Origin: Clostridia bacterium
Lineage (GTDB): Bacteria; Bacillota; Clostridia; Christensenellales; Aristaeellaceae
Direction of reading: 5' to 3'
Length of the DNA stretch: 53,699 nucleotides
Assembly (NCBI GenBank): GCA_017937655.1
Contig: JAGBDE010000045.1
Location: forward strand, 1-53,699
In this document: positions 40,565 through 51,982 of the stretch, piece by piece
Layout of the letters: each line of letters starts with the position of its first letter
How positions within the stretch are numbered: position 1 is the stretch's first letter
Translations under genes and position numbers: made by a program
The notes under the pieces: generated by a model
What the model saw: only the letters and a program-made list of their open reading frames with translations
What the model was told of the DNA's origin: nothing
Databases searched by the model: none

Positions 40565-41786
40565 AGTAGTTGTTATCGGCGGGGGAGCCGCCGGCTTGAT
40601 GGCAGCCATCGCCGCTGCCCGGGAGGGCGCCCAGGTCACGCTGCTGGAAAAAAACGAAAAGCTGGGCAAGAAGATCTACATCACCGGCAAGGGCCGCTGC
40701 AACGTGACCAACGCCTGCAGCCAGGAAGCCTTCCGCTCCAAGGTGGTCAAAAACCCCCGGTTTTTGTATAGCGCCCTGGACGCATTCAGCCCCCAGGACA
40801 TGATGGATCTTTTGGAAAGCCTGCACTGCCCGGTGAAGGTGGAGCGGGGCGAGCGGGTCTTCCCGGTCAGTGAGAAGGCCAGCGACGTGACCCGTGCCCT
40901 GGAAAAGGAGCTGCACCGCCTGCGGGTAGGGATCCGCCTGAACGCAGAGGTGGAGAAGATCCTGGTTCGTGACGGCGCTGCCGTGGGCGTGCTGCTTACC
41001 GGCGGGGAAACCGTGCCTGCGGACCGGGTCATCGTGGCCACGGGGGGACAGAGCTATCCCACCACCGGCTCCACCGGCGACGGCTTCCGCTGGCTGAAGG
41101 AGGCGGGGCACACGGTGTTTCCGCCGCTGCCCTCCCTGATCCCCCTGACCAGCGACGAACCCTGGGTGAAGCGCTTGCAGGGCCTGAGCCTGAAAAACGT
41201 GACCCTGACCCTGAAAAGCGGCAAGAAGACCCTCTACTCTTATCTGGGCGAGATGCTGTTCACCCACTTTGGCGTGACCGGCCCCCTGGTGCTGTCCGCC
41301 TCGGCTTACCTGACGGAGCTGGCCCCGGAGGAATGTTCCCTCACCCTGGACTTGAAGCCGGGCCTCACCCCTGACCAGCTGAACCAGCGGCTGCTCCGGG
41401 ATCTGGACGCTTCCGGCAAGAAGCAGCTGCGCACGCTGCTCATGGGCCTGTTCCCCGCCAGCCTGGCGGAGGAAATGCCCGGCATCTGCGGCATACCCGC
41501 ATCCACCCTCTGCTGCGACGTGACCCGGGAAATGCGCCAGAAGCTGGTGGACATGACCAAGGCGTTGCCCATCCCCGTCACCGGCACCCGGCCCCTTAGC
41601 GAGGCGGTGGTCACCCGGGGCGGCGTATCCGTGAAGGAGATCGACCCCCGCAGTATGGAAAGCAAGCTGGTCAGCGGCCTGTACGTCTCCGGCGAGCTTC
41701 TGGACGTGGACGCCATGACCGGCGGCTTCAATTTGCAGATCGCCTTCTCCACCGGCATGCTGGCCGGCCGCAGCGCCGCCCTCTGA
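40557..41786 (+). CDS. HI0933/YhiN-family flavoprotein oxidoreductase
   Basis: A 409-residue FAD protein. The N-terminal dinucleotide fold reads VVVIGGGAAGLMAAIAAA, followed by LLEKNEKLGKKIYITGKGRC, the HI0933 family signature, and VATGGQSYPTTGSTGDG. The C-terminal GLYVSGELLDVDAMTGGFNL closes the FAD site. Substrate unknown; a gut relative, BaiN, acts in bile acid reduction, but this family is broad. ATG 40557 overlaps the RpiR stop, and ATG 40551 is also possible; no ribosome site is visible, so translation is probably coupled. Confidence 0.92.
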   Translation: MNKVVVIGGGAAGLMAAIAAAREGAQVTLLEKNEKLGKKIYITGKGRCNVTNACSQEAFRSKVVKNPRFLYSALDAFSPQDMMDLLESLHCPVKVERGERVFPVSEKASDVTRALEKELHRLRVGIRLNAEVEKILVRDGAAVGVLLTGGETVPADRVIVATGGQSYPTTGSTGDGFRWLKEAGHTVFPPLPSLIPLTSDEPWVKRLQGLSLKNVTLTLKSGKKTLYSYLGEMLFTHFGVTGPLVLSASAYLTELAPEECSLTLDLKPGLTPDQLNQRLLRDLDASGKKQLRTLLMGLFPASLAEEMPGICGIPASTLCCDVTREMRQKLVDMTKALPIPVTGTRPLSEAVVTRGGVSVKEIDPRSMESKLVSGLYVSGELLDVDAMTGGFNLQIAFSTGMLAGRSAAL

Positions 41787-41818
41787 CATAAGCAAATACC
41801 CTCATAGGAGTTATACCC

Positions 41819-42808
41819 ATGCAGTACATTGTTTTGGACCTGGAATGGAACCAGCCCGTAAGCTACGCATCCTCTGCCTACCGCAAGGTGGGCGACAGCC
41901 TGCTGTTTGAAGTGATCCAGATCGGCGCGGCCAAGGTCAACGAAAATATGGAAATGGTGGACACCATCTCCGTCATGATCTGCCCCACCCATTACCTGAC
42001 CATCCACCCCCGGGTGAAGCGGATGACCGGCATCACCCAGGATCTGCTCTGCGATGCGCCCCATTTTACGGAAGGCGTGGAGGAGTTCCTGAATTGGTGC
42101 GGGGAGGACTGCGTGTGCCTGACCTGGGGCGGGGACGATATCAGCGTGCTTCAGCAGAACATGGACTTTTTCCATGTGGAGCGCAAGCTGCCCCGGATGT
42201 TTGACCTGCAGCGGCTCTACGCGGCGGAGAAGGGCAAATCCGGCCAGGTGGCCCTGAAGACCGCCATGGAGGAATTGGAAATTGAGCCCGAGGAGGACCG
42301 TTCCTTCCACAACGCCATGCACGACGCCTACTACACCGCCCGGGTGTGGCAGAAGCTGCCCCATCCCGCGAAGGTGCTGGAATACGAGGAGCATGCCCGG
42401 AAGCTGAGCCACAACGAGCGCCGGGTGCGTTTCCGCGCCACGGAAAACGTGAAATCCGTCACCGAGGCCCTTGCCAGCGACAAGCTGACCGCCCCCCGGT
42501 GCCCCACCTGCGGCCAGGCGACCCAGCTCAAGACGGAACTGATCCCCCAGGCGCCGGGCAAGTTCATTGCCCTGAGCCAGTGCAAGCACCACGGCACCCT
42601 GTTTGTGAAGGCCCATTTTGCCAAGCTGCCGGACGGCCAGGTGGGAATGCACCTGAGCATCCTGCCCGCCAACAAGCAGGCCCGGGCCTACATCCACACC
42701 AAGGAGCTGCTGTACCAGTACAAGCGCAAGCGGGGCGATTATGAAAATACCGACTGGAACGACCTGAGCCAGGCCCTGTCCACCAACATGCCCTTCGAGG
42801 ACGCCTGA
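41819..42808 (+). CDS. DEDDh 3'-5' exonuclease with C-terminal zinc ribbon
   Basis: A 329-residue protein. The first ~185 residues are a DnaQ-like exonuclease of the ERI-1/KapD kind: DLEWNQP (metal-binding Asp and Glu), TWGGDDISVL (Asp) and FHNAMHDAYYTARV (His and last Asp). The C-terminal part has CPTCG and CKHHG, a zinc-binding region, that may bind RNA or DNA. It probably trims RNA or single-stranded DNA. It starts 32 bases after the flavoprotein gene. Confidence 0.9.
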   Translation: MQYIVLDLEWNQPVSYASSAYRKVGDSLLFEVIQIGAAKVNENMEMVDTISVMICPTHYLTIHPRVKRMTGITQDLLCDAPHFTEGVEEFLNWCGEDCVCLTWGGDDISVLQQNMDFFHVERKLPRMFDLQRLYAAEKGKSGQVALKTAMEELEIEPEEDRSFHNAMHDAYYTARVWQKLPHPAKVLEYEEHARKLSHNERRVRFRATENVKSVTEALASDKLTAPRCPTCGQATQLKTELIPQAPGKFIALSQCKHHGTLFVKAHFAKLPDGQVGMHLSILPANKQARAYIHTKELLYQYKRKRGDYENTDWNDLSQALSTNMPFEDA

Positions 42809-42842
42809 TCCCTCTGCCTTTTTCATAAAAGGAGGCGCCATT

Positions 42843-44510
42843 ATGGCCGAAACCATCCGCGTACAGTTGAATACCGCTGAGGCCCAGCTTCCCTGCGGGG
42901 TGACCGTGGGGGAGGCCGTCCGCGCCCTGCTTCCGGGCGATGCTTTCCAGGCCGTGCTGGGCGTGATGCGCAGCGGCGAGTGCCTGGAACTGACCCAGCC
43001 CCTGCATCAGGACTGCGCCCTCATCCCCCTGACCTACCGGGAGGAGGAAGGGCGGCGCATCTACGAGCGAAGTTTGCGCTTTGTGTTCCTGGCAGCCATG
43101 AAACGGCTGTACCCGGAAAAGCAGGTGCGCATCCTCAACTCCGTAGGCCACGGCCTGTACGCCCGCCTCAAGGGGGATACCCTGACCAACCGGCAGGTGG
43201 AGGCTGTGGAACAGGAAATGCGGCGGCTGGTGGAAGGGGATCTGCCTTTTGAAAAGGAACAATGGAGCCGGGAGGAAGCGGTGGAGTATTTCACCGCCCA
43301 GGGCCGCCTGGACAAGGCGGAGCTGCTGCGCTACCGGCCCAGCCGCCAGATGACCATGTACCGCATGGGCGGCCTGTGCGAATATTTCTACGGAGCCATG
43401 CTGCCCTCCACCGGCTGGGTGAAGGTGTTTAGACTCAAGCCCCATTTCCCGGGGCTGGTCATCATGAGCCCCGCTCCGGACGCGCCGGAGGTGCCCGCCC
43501 CCTACGAAAGCCACGCTAAGTTCCTGCGGGTGTTCGGCCAGAGCCAGGAATGGTGCAACATCCTGGGGGCCAACAACGCCGTAGACGTGAATCGGATGGT
43601 GCAGGACGGCAAGATGCGGGAATTCATCCGGGTCAACGAGGCCCTGCAGGATAAGTCCATCGCTGCCATTGCAGACGAGATCGTTCACCGGGGGGCCAGG
43701 ATCATCATGATCTTCGGGCCGTCCTCCAGCGGCAAGACCACCACCGCCAACCGGCTGGCTGTGCACCTGCGGGTGCTGGGCAAGAAGCCGCGGCTCATCT
43801 CCCTGGACGATTTCTACCGCAACCGGGCCGATCTGCCCCTGGAAGCGGACGGCACCCCGGACCTGGAACATGTGGAAGCCCTGGATCTGCCGCTGCTGTC
43901 CTCCTGCCTGGAGGGCCTCCTTGGCGGCGAAGAGGTGGAAATGCCCCTGTTTGACTTCAGCGTGGCCCGCCGCAAGCCTGAGGGCTGGAAGCTGCGCATC
44001 GCGGAGGATGAACCCCTCATTGTGGAGGGCATCCACGGCATGAACCCCCGCATCACCGCCGCGTTGCCCGAGCAGCTGATGTACGGCGTGTACGTCAGCG
44101 CCCTGAGCTGCATCAACCTGGACGATCACAACCGCATCCGCACCACGGACGTGCGTCTGCTCAGGCGCATTGTCAGAGACGTGCGCATGCGCAATACCTC
44201 CCCCAGGGAGACCATCGCCATGTGGCCCAAGGTTCGCGCCGGAGAGGAAAAGTGGATCTTCCCCTTCCAGGAGCGGGCAGACGCCATGTTCAATACGTCC
44301 CTCCACTACGAACTTCCCATCCTCAAGTCCATGGCCTACGAGCTGTTGCTCTCCATCACCAAGGATGAGCCGGAATACCTGGTGGCCCACCGGCTTTTGA
44401 AAACCCTGCACTACTTCCTCCCTGCCGATGGCAAGATCATGAGCGAAGTGCCGCCCCTGAGCATCCTTCGGGAATTTGTGGGCGAATGCTCCTTTTACGA
44501 CATCCATTGA
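42843..44510 (+). CDS. Uridine kinase-like nucleoside kinase with ThrRS-like N-terminal part
   Basis: A 555-residue cytoplasmic protein. Residues 1-60 resemble a TGS-type beta domain, and about 60-210 resemble the threonyl-tRNA synthetase second additional domain (LNSVGHGLYARL). A P-loop kinase domain follows with IMIFGPSSSGKTTTANRL, ISLDDFYRNR and EPLIVEGIHGMNP, as in uridine kinases. This fused layout is common in Clostridia and Thermotogae; the exact phosphate acceptor is not certain. It starts 34 bases after the exonuclease gene, behind AAAGGAGG. Confidence 0.92.
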   Translation: MAETIRVQLNTAEAQLPCGVTVGEAVRALLPGDAFQAVLGVMRSGECLELTQPLHQDCALIPLTYREEEGRRIYERSLRFVFLAAMKRLYPEKQVRILNSVGHGLYARLKGDTLTNRQVEAVEQEMRRLVEGDLPFEKEQWSREEAVEYFTAQGRLDKAELLRYRPSRQMTMYRMGGLCEYFYGAMLPSTGWVKVFRLKPHFPGLVIMSPAPDAPEVPAPYESHAKFLRVFGQSQEWCNILGANNAVDVNRMVQDGKMREFIRVNEALQDKSIAAIADEIVHRGARIIMIFGPSSSGKTTTANRLAVHLRVLGKKPRLISLDDFYRNRADLPLEADGTPDLEHVEALDLPLLSSCLEGLLGGEEVEMPLFDFSVARRKPEGWKLRIAEDEPLIVEGIHGMNPRITAALPEQLMYGVYVSALSCINLDDHNRIRTTDVRLLRRIVRDVRMRNTSPRETIAMWPKVRAGEEKWIFPFQERADAMFNTSLHYELPILKSMAYELLLSITKDEPEYLVAHRLLKTLHYFLPADGKIMSEVPPLSILREFVGECSFYDIH

Positions 44511-44571
44511 CAGAAGGCACGAAAAAGAGTATATAAGTAGTGTTCCCAAGTACTGATACGCAAAGGGAGAA

Positions 44572-45891
44572 ATGACAGTGTATATTGCAATTACCATATT
44601 ACAGGTACTGATGAGCATTCTGATGGCATGGATGTCCATCACGCTGGTGTTTCAGCTGATCGTAGGCCTGTTCGGCTTCAAGAAGGAAACCAAGGATTAC
44701 CAGCCCCACGACCCCAAGATGCGCTTCCTGGTGCTGATCCCCGCCCATAACGAGGAAAGCGTCATCCCCGGCATTATTGAGAATATGCAGCAGATGGACT
44801 ACCCCACGGAGCTGTACGATTTCTACGTCCTGGCCGATAACTGCACGGACAACACCGCCGAGGTGGCCCGCAGCCTGGGCGCCAAGGTGCTGGAGTTCCA
44901 CAACGAAAGCCCCAGCGACCCCACCGGCAAGTCCATCGCCCTGCAGAAGGCCTTCAACGCCCTGCCCGGCTACGAGGACAACTACGACGCCGTGTTCTTC
45001 TTTGATGCGGACAACCTGGCGGACAAGACCATGTTCCGGGAGGTCAACAGCCAGTACCTGTCCAGCGACGAAAACGCGGAGATCATCCAGTGCTACCTGG
45101 GATGCAAGAACAAGAAGGGCATCGTGGCCTTCTTCTACTACCTGACTTATATCATCTCCAACCGCTTCCTGCAGTACGCTCGTTACCGGCTGAAGATTAA
45201 CTGCGGCATCGGCGGCACCGGCTTTGTGGTCAAGACCCGCTACCTCAAGCAGCGGGGCGGCTGGACCACCGAGTCCCTCACCGAAGACAGCGAGCTGCAG
45301 TTCGCCGCCACCCTGGAGGGCAAGAAGGTGCTGTGGAACAACAAGGTCCGCGTCTACGACGAAAAGCCCACCAGCCTCTACGCCAGCCTGCGCCAGCGCA
45401 TCCGCTGGGCTCAGGGCCATTGGTTCGTGGCTTTCCGCAACACCAAGCCCCTGTTCAAAAACTTCTTTACCGGCAAGCTGCCCTTTGGCGAGTTTATCTC
45501 CATGATGGTGCAGATGTACTTCCCCTCCACCTACGTGGCCTCCTTTGTGAACGTGCTGCTGGTGGTGATCTACAACATCCTCTGCCATATCAACGGCGTG
45601 ACTCAGCCCATCTCCCTCCTGCCCACCTGGCTCAGCCTGGCCCTGATGGCCTACATGCTCCTGGGCCAGTTCTACTGGGGCGACTGGGCCGACAACCACG
45701 AGAAGCCCAATCTGCTCCAGCTGCCCATGCTGCTGGTCAGCTTTATCGTCAACACCATCGTGGCCGGCCTGGCCCAGGTCATCGGTCTGTTCAAGTACCG
45801 CCAGCAGAACAACTGGGACAAGACTGAGCACAAGATCACCCTGGACGACGAAGCCGCCGCCGTGCTGACGGAGAAGGCTGTGGAGGAATGA
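44572..45891 (+). CDS. Membrane family 2 glycosyltransferase (processive type)
   Basis: A 439-residue membrane glycosyltransferase. One TM near residues 5-35, then a GT-A domain with LVLIPAHNEESVIPGIIENM, VLADNCTDNTAEVA, FFDADNL (DxD), a TEDSELQFAA acid, and the QRIRW motif (QxxRW) of cellulose/hyaluronan/N-acetylglucosamine polymer synthases. Three or four C-terminal TM segments follow. The product is likely a beta-linked exopolysaccharide. A start at GTG 44578 is also possible. It is followed by the long repeat copy E. Confidence 0.92.
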   Translation: MTVYIAITILQVLMSILMAWMSITLVFQLIVGLFGFKKETKDYQPHDPKMRFLVLIPAHNEESVIPGIIENMQQMDYPTELYDFYVLADNCTDNTAEVARSLGAKVLEFHNESPSDPTGKSIALQKAFNALPGYEDNYDAVFFFDADNLADKTMFREVNSQYLSSDENAEIIQCYLGCKNKKGIVAFFYYLTYIISNRFLQYARYRLKINCGIGGTGFVVKTRYLKQRGGWTTESLTEDSELQFAATLEGKKVLWNNKVRVYDEKPTSLYASLRQRIRWAQGHWFVAFRNTKPLFKNFFTGKLPFGEFISMMVQMYFPSTYVASFVNVLLVVIYNILCHINGVTQPISLLPTWLSLALMAYMLLGQFYWGDWADNHEKPNLLQLPMLLVSFIVNTIVAGLAQVIGLFKYRQQNNWDKTEHKITLDDEAAAVLTEKAVEE

Positions 45892-45894
45892 TGT

Positions 45895-46153
45895 GTACTT
45901 TCTTTTTCTGAGAAAAAGAAAGTACCAAAGAAAAAGCTCTCTTCTTTTCTTTTCAGTGAAAAGAAAAGAAGCAAAAGAAAACCAGCTTCTACCCGGGTTG
46001 ATGGGTGGAAAGCTGGTTTTCCTTTTTTTGTTGCTTTTGTTGGTGTGAGCCATGGGGCGGGACATCATTGGGAGGCCACGCCCCGACTATCGTCCAGTCA
46101 ATAGCGGTTTTTCTTTTGCTTACTTTTCTTTTTGACTCAAAAAGAAAAGTAAG
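45895..46153 (+). repeat. Palindromic intergenic repeat, copy E (long form)
   Basis: About 259 bp, the most complete copy. It has two left hairpins (45895-45925 and about 45941-45970), nearly identical to copy D, then the GCTTC/GAAAGC hairpin, the GGGGCGGGACATCATTGG block, CAATAGCGG and the right hairpin (46119-46153). It fills the gap to the convergent gdhA stop at 46154 and carries the only visible terminator-like hairpins for both genes. Confidence 0.92.
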
Positions 46154-47602
<1,449 letters not shown>

Positions 47603-47603
47603 C

Positions 47604-47753
47604 TATGTTCTTTCTTTTTGAGTCAAAAAGAAAGAACATAAGAAAAACCGCTATTGTCTTGACGGTTGCCTGGAGATACCTACTGTTGTCCACTCCGCCC
47701 TGGGCAGAAGCTGGTTTTTCTTTGGTACTTTCCTCTTCAAAGAACGAAGGTAC
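47604..47753 (-). repeat. Palindromic intergenic repeat, copy F (inverted, shortened)
   Basis: About 150 bp in reverse orientation. The right-type hairpin comes first (47604-47640), then AACCGCTATTG (inverse of the conserved CAATAGCGG), a shortened centre with GAAGCTGGTTTT, and an imperfect hairpin ending at 47753. It lies in the 338-bp gap between gdhA and the acyltransferase gene, which otherwise holds only the two promoters. Confidence 0.8.
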
Positions 47754-47763
47754 GAAGTTTTTG

Positions 47764-47792
47764 TTGTTGCATCAGGAAAAATCTGTTATAAT
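47764..47792 (+). promoter_or_regulatory. Promoter of acyltransferase gene
   Basis: -35 TTGTTG (47764-47769), 17-base spacer, -10 TATAAT (47787-47792). Confidence 0.65.
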
Positions 47793-47833
47793 GCATCCAT
47801 TCGCAAAACGACGGCACGAAAGGAACGAAGATC

Positions 47834-49006
47834 ATGGACAAGTTGGTTTACCTGTGTTATCCCCTGGTGCTGCTTTTATTGTTCTGGGGCTCCAAGTGGC
47901 ACGGAAAAAAGCAGTGGAATGAGGAATTTTTCAATCTGGACCAGAGCAAGATGCTCCAGGGCTTCCTGGCCATCTGCGTGATGCTGCATCATTGCGGCCA
48001 GAAGACCTGCGCCCCCTGGAAGGAGAGCCAGTACTTTGTTCCCGGCCTGGACTTCTTCGTCCCCATTGGATACTTCTTTGTGGCGGTGTTCTTTGTCTGC
48101 TCCGGCTTCGGCCTGTACAAGAGCTACCACACCAAGGAAAACTACCTGAAGGGCTTTTTGTGGAAGCGGGTACTGCCGCTGATCATCGCCTTTTATGTGA
48201 CGGAGTGGATCTTCCTGGGCATCCGCCTTCTGGACGGCGAGAAGATGTCCAACCAGCAGCTGATCCAGTTCATCACCGGCATCAAGCAGGCCAACCCCAA
48301 CGCCTGGTTTGTGATCACCATGCCCCTGTTCTACCTGTTCTTCTATATCAGCTACGGCCTTTTGAAGAAGGACTGGCTGGCCCTGCCTGCCATTTGGCTG
48401 CTGGTGCTGGGCTGGGTGCTGCTGGGCTGCTCCACCAACCACAACGAGGGCTTCATCGTGGGTGAGTGGTGGTACAACTCCGCCTTGTTCTTCCCTCTGG
48501 GCCTGACCTTTGCCAAGGTGAAGGACAAGTTCATCGGCTGGATGAAGAAGCACGGCTGGGTGTACGTCCTGAGCATGGTGGTGGCCGTGGTGGCGGGATA
48601 TTTCCTCTACCGCTACTCCGAGTTTGCCCAGAACCACTTCAGCTACTACTGCGAATGGGTTCGCGATCCCTCGGAGCGCCTCTACCGCCGCTTCATGACC
48701 GCCCTGTCCCAGTTCCTGGCGGCGCTGCCCTTTGTGTACTTCATGGTGATGATGAACCTGAAGGTAAAGCTGAACAACAAGGCCCTGCGCTTCATGGGCG
48801 CGGTGACCCTGGAGTTCTACCTGATCCACGCCATCTTTGTGGATCTCTTCGGCTTCCACTACCGGGAGGACGTGCTGCCCAACATCTGCAACATCAAGAA
48901 CGTACTTCTGTACGTGTACGTGGTTTTTGCCACCTCCCTGCCCGCCACGCTGCTACTTCGGAAGATCCTGCATCCCCGGCAGCCCATGTTCCCGGAAATA
49001 AAATAA
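47834..49006 (+). CDS. Acyltransferase 3-family membrane protein
   Basis: A 390-residue protein with about ten membrane segments. The motif LQGFLAICVMLHHCGQ near residue 45 carries the conserved His of acyltransferase 3 enzymes, and FVAVFFVCSGFGLYKSY follows. LEFYLIHAIFVDL near the end is the last conserved helix. Such enzymes add acetyl or succinyl groups to surface glycans or lipids. It has its own promoter and terminator. Confidence 0.85.
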   Translation: MDKLVYLCYPLVLLLLFWGSKWHGKKQWNEEFFNLDQSKMLQGFLAICVMLHHCGQKTCAPWKESQYFVPGLDFFVPIGYFFVAVFFVCSGFGLYKSYHTKENYLKGFLWKRVLPLIIAFYVTEWIFLGIRLLDGEKMSNQQLIQFITGIKQANPNAWFVITMPLFYLFFYISYGLLKKDWLALPAIWLLVLGWVLLGCSTNHNEGFIVGEWWYNSALFFPLGLTFAKVKDKFIGWMKKHGWVYVLSMVVAVVAGYFLYRYSEFAQNHFSYYCEWVRDPSERLYRRFMTALSQFLAALPFVYFMVMMNLKVKLNNKALRFMGAVTLEFYLIHAIFVDLFGFHYREDVLPNICNIKNVLLYVYVVFATSLPATLLLRKILHPRQPMFPEIK

Positions 49007-49012
49007 CCCTTT

Positions 49013-49039
49013 GCCGCCTTCAACAGGCGGCTTTATTTT
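49013..49039 (+). terminator. Terminator of acyltransferase gene
   Basis: GCCGCCT / AGGCGGC stem with five-base loop, followed by CTTTATTTT-type T-rich sequence. Confidence 0.9.
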
Positions 49040-49043
49040 GCAG

Positions 49044-49072
49044 AGAAAAACCACCCGACAGATATCGGGTGG
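49044..49072 (-). terminator. Terminator of metallophosphoesterase gene
   Basis: Minus strand: perfect 8-bp stem CCACCCGA / TCGGGTGG (49051-49058, 49065-49072) followed by five T. It lies about 60 bases past the stop of the minus-strand gene. Confidence 0.8.
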
Positions 49073-49130
49073 AGGAGACTATTTCGTAACATTCTTGTAA
49101 CTTGCTGTGATCAAACTCTGGTCATCGAGA

Positions 49131-50213
49131 TTACTCAAGGCGGGCCGTGTAGCTAATGAGCGTGGCGGTGGGCTGGTTGAAGAGGCGGCCCTTCTGGGGG
49201 TAAAAATGGCTGGAGCCCAGGCCCGGGGAGATGTACTGGTTGAGGCTGTTGATGCGCTGCATGCCGGCCAGTTTGGAGGCGTCCTGGAACCAGCCCAGTT
49301 CGGGCACATAGAGGGCCTTGCTGCCGCCGGGCAGGCGCCACTGGCCGCCGCAGTAATGGCCGCTGAGCAGCAGGGAGATGTTCCGGAAGTTGTAGGTCTT
49401 GCTGGTATCGGCCCATTCCAGGCTTTCCCGGACGTAGCTGGCGTCCAGAGGCACGTGGTTGACCGCGATCTGTAAATCGCCCTGCTGCATGTTTTTCAGG
49501 GCCATGGAGGTGCGCTGGTAAACGTCGATGCGGTAATTGAGCGCCCGATAGGCCGCGCCGCCTTCCGCATCGTACTGGGTGCCCATTTCCTCCATGGTTT
49601 CCCGCTGCTTGGCCAGGCTGCCCAGCATGCCGTCCACGTCTACCTCGTACAGGTACTGGGGCGAGAACCAGATGGTCTTCTTACCGAAGGCAACGCTCAT
49701 GGGCGCATCCAGGTAGATGCCGCCGGCGGCCTCGGCGTTCTCAATCCAGCTGGCCCGCACCTTGGGCGTGCCCCGGGCTTTGCTGGGAATGGGTTCGGGA
49801 TCGTCATCGCCGGCGATGAAAAAGATGGGTGCATCCGGCCGGATGGTGGTCAGGGTGTGGATCAGGGAGATGAGCGGCTCGTCATTGCCCTCGGGGCCGA
49901 CCATATCGCCCCCCAGAACCACCGCGTGATAGGTCTTGGCCTTGAGCTTTTCCTTCCACTGGGCCGCGTCATTGCCCAGCTCCGAGGCCTCCAGATCGCT
50001 GATGAACAGCACCGTAAAGCCCTCGTAATTCTTGTCCAGGCCCATCAGATGCACCTTTTCCGTGGAAAGAACCACGGTTTTGTTGGTGGTATGGTTGATG
50101 ACAAGCACGGCGGCAATCAGTGCAATCAGAAGCAGGAGTATCAGCAGCCAGGTTCCCACATGGGAACGTCGTCTTTGAGGGATAAATAGATAGTCGTTCT
50201 TGCGCCTTGCCAT
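49131..50213 (-). CDS. Membrane-anchored metallophosphoesterase-like protein with altered metal motifs
   Basis: A 360-residue protein. I start it at ATG 50213, after an AGGGGGTGGGGG stretch. One N-terminal TM (about 20-42) with a basic preceding segment anchors it, with the domain outside. The domain follows the YkuE/calcineurin-like order: FISDLEASELG, VVLGGDMVG, IFFIAGDDDPEP, AVNHVPLD and LLLSGHYCGGQWRLPG. The usual ligands are D-x-H, GD, GNHD and GHxHGGQ. Here D-x-H is DLE, GNHD is GDDD and the second His of GHxH is Cys, so three metal ligands appear changed. It may be weakly active, use another metal, or be a binding protein. Confidence 0.82.
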   Translation of the reverse strand: MARRKNDYLFIPQRRRSHVGTWLLILLLLIALIAAVLVINHTTNKTVVLSTEKVHLMGLDKNYEGFTVLFISDLEASELGNDAAQWKEKLKAKTYHAVVLGGDMVGPEGNDEPLISLIHTLTTIRPDAPIFFIAGDDDPEPIPSKARGTPKVRASWIENAEAAGGIYLDAPMSVAFGKKTIWFSPQYLYEVDVDGMLGSLAKQRETMEEMGTQYDAEGGAAYRALNYRIDVYQRTSMALKNMQQGDLQIAVNHVPLDASYVRESLEWADTSKTYNFRNISLLLSGHYCGGQWRLPGGSKALYVPELGWFQDASKLAGMQRINSLNQYISPGLGSSHFYPQKGRLFNQPTATLISYTARLE

Positions 50214-50241
50214 GCCCCCACCCCCTATATATTGTATCTTC

Positions 50242-50270
50242 ATATTAAAATGACCTTTGCTATCCGTCAA
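50242..50270 (-). promoter_or_regulatory. Promoter of metallophosphoesterase gene
   Basis: Minus strand: -35 TTGACG (50265-50270), 17-base spacer, -10 TAATAT (50242-50247). The rest of the 50,214-50,583 gap (370 bp) holds no gene that I can support and no clear radA promoter. Confidence 0.65.
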
Positions 50271-50583
50271 TGAAGGATTTCTAAGGAAAGTATGACAACT
50301 TCCAAAAATTTGAGATGATTTCGCCATCTTTTCGGTATACTTTTCACACCTTCTTTATAGATGTAACCAAGCTGTGAATTGTGTGTAAATTCCGCCGGGC
50401 GGCCCATAGGAAAAACAAAAGGTTTGTGATATACTGTTTCTTGAACCCCTTGCCGAAGATTGACGAACGTTTGCCCGGGTTTTCGACGGGATGCGGCAAA
50501 GGTTGTCATAGCGTATTTTTGTTTCATTTGTTATCATCTTTTTGCGCCGACCGGACAAGCCCCGGCGGCAGAGGGAGTACACC

Positions 50584-51963
<1,380 letters not shown>

Positions 51964-51982
51964 CAAGGCAGGTTATGTTGCA

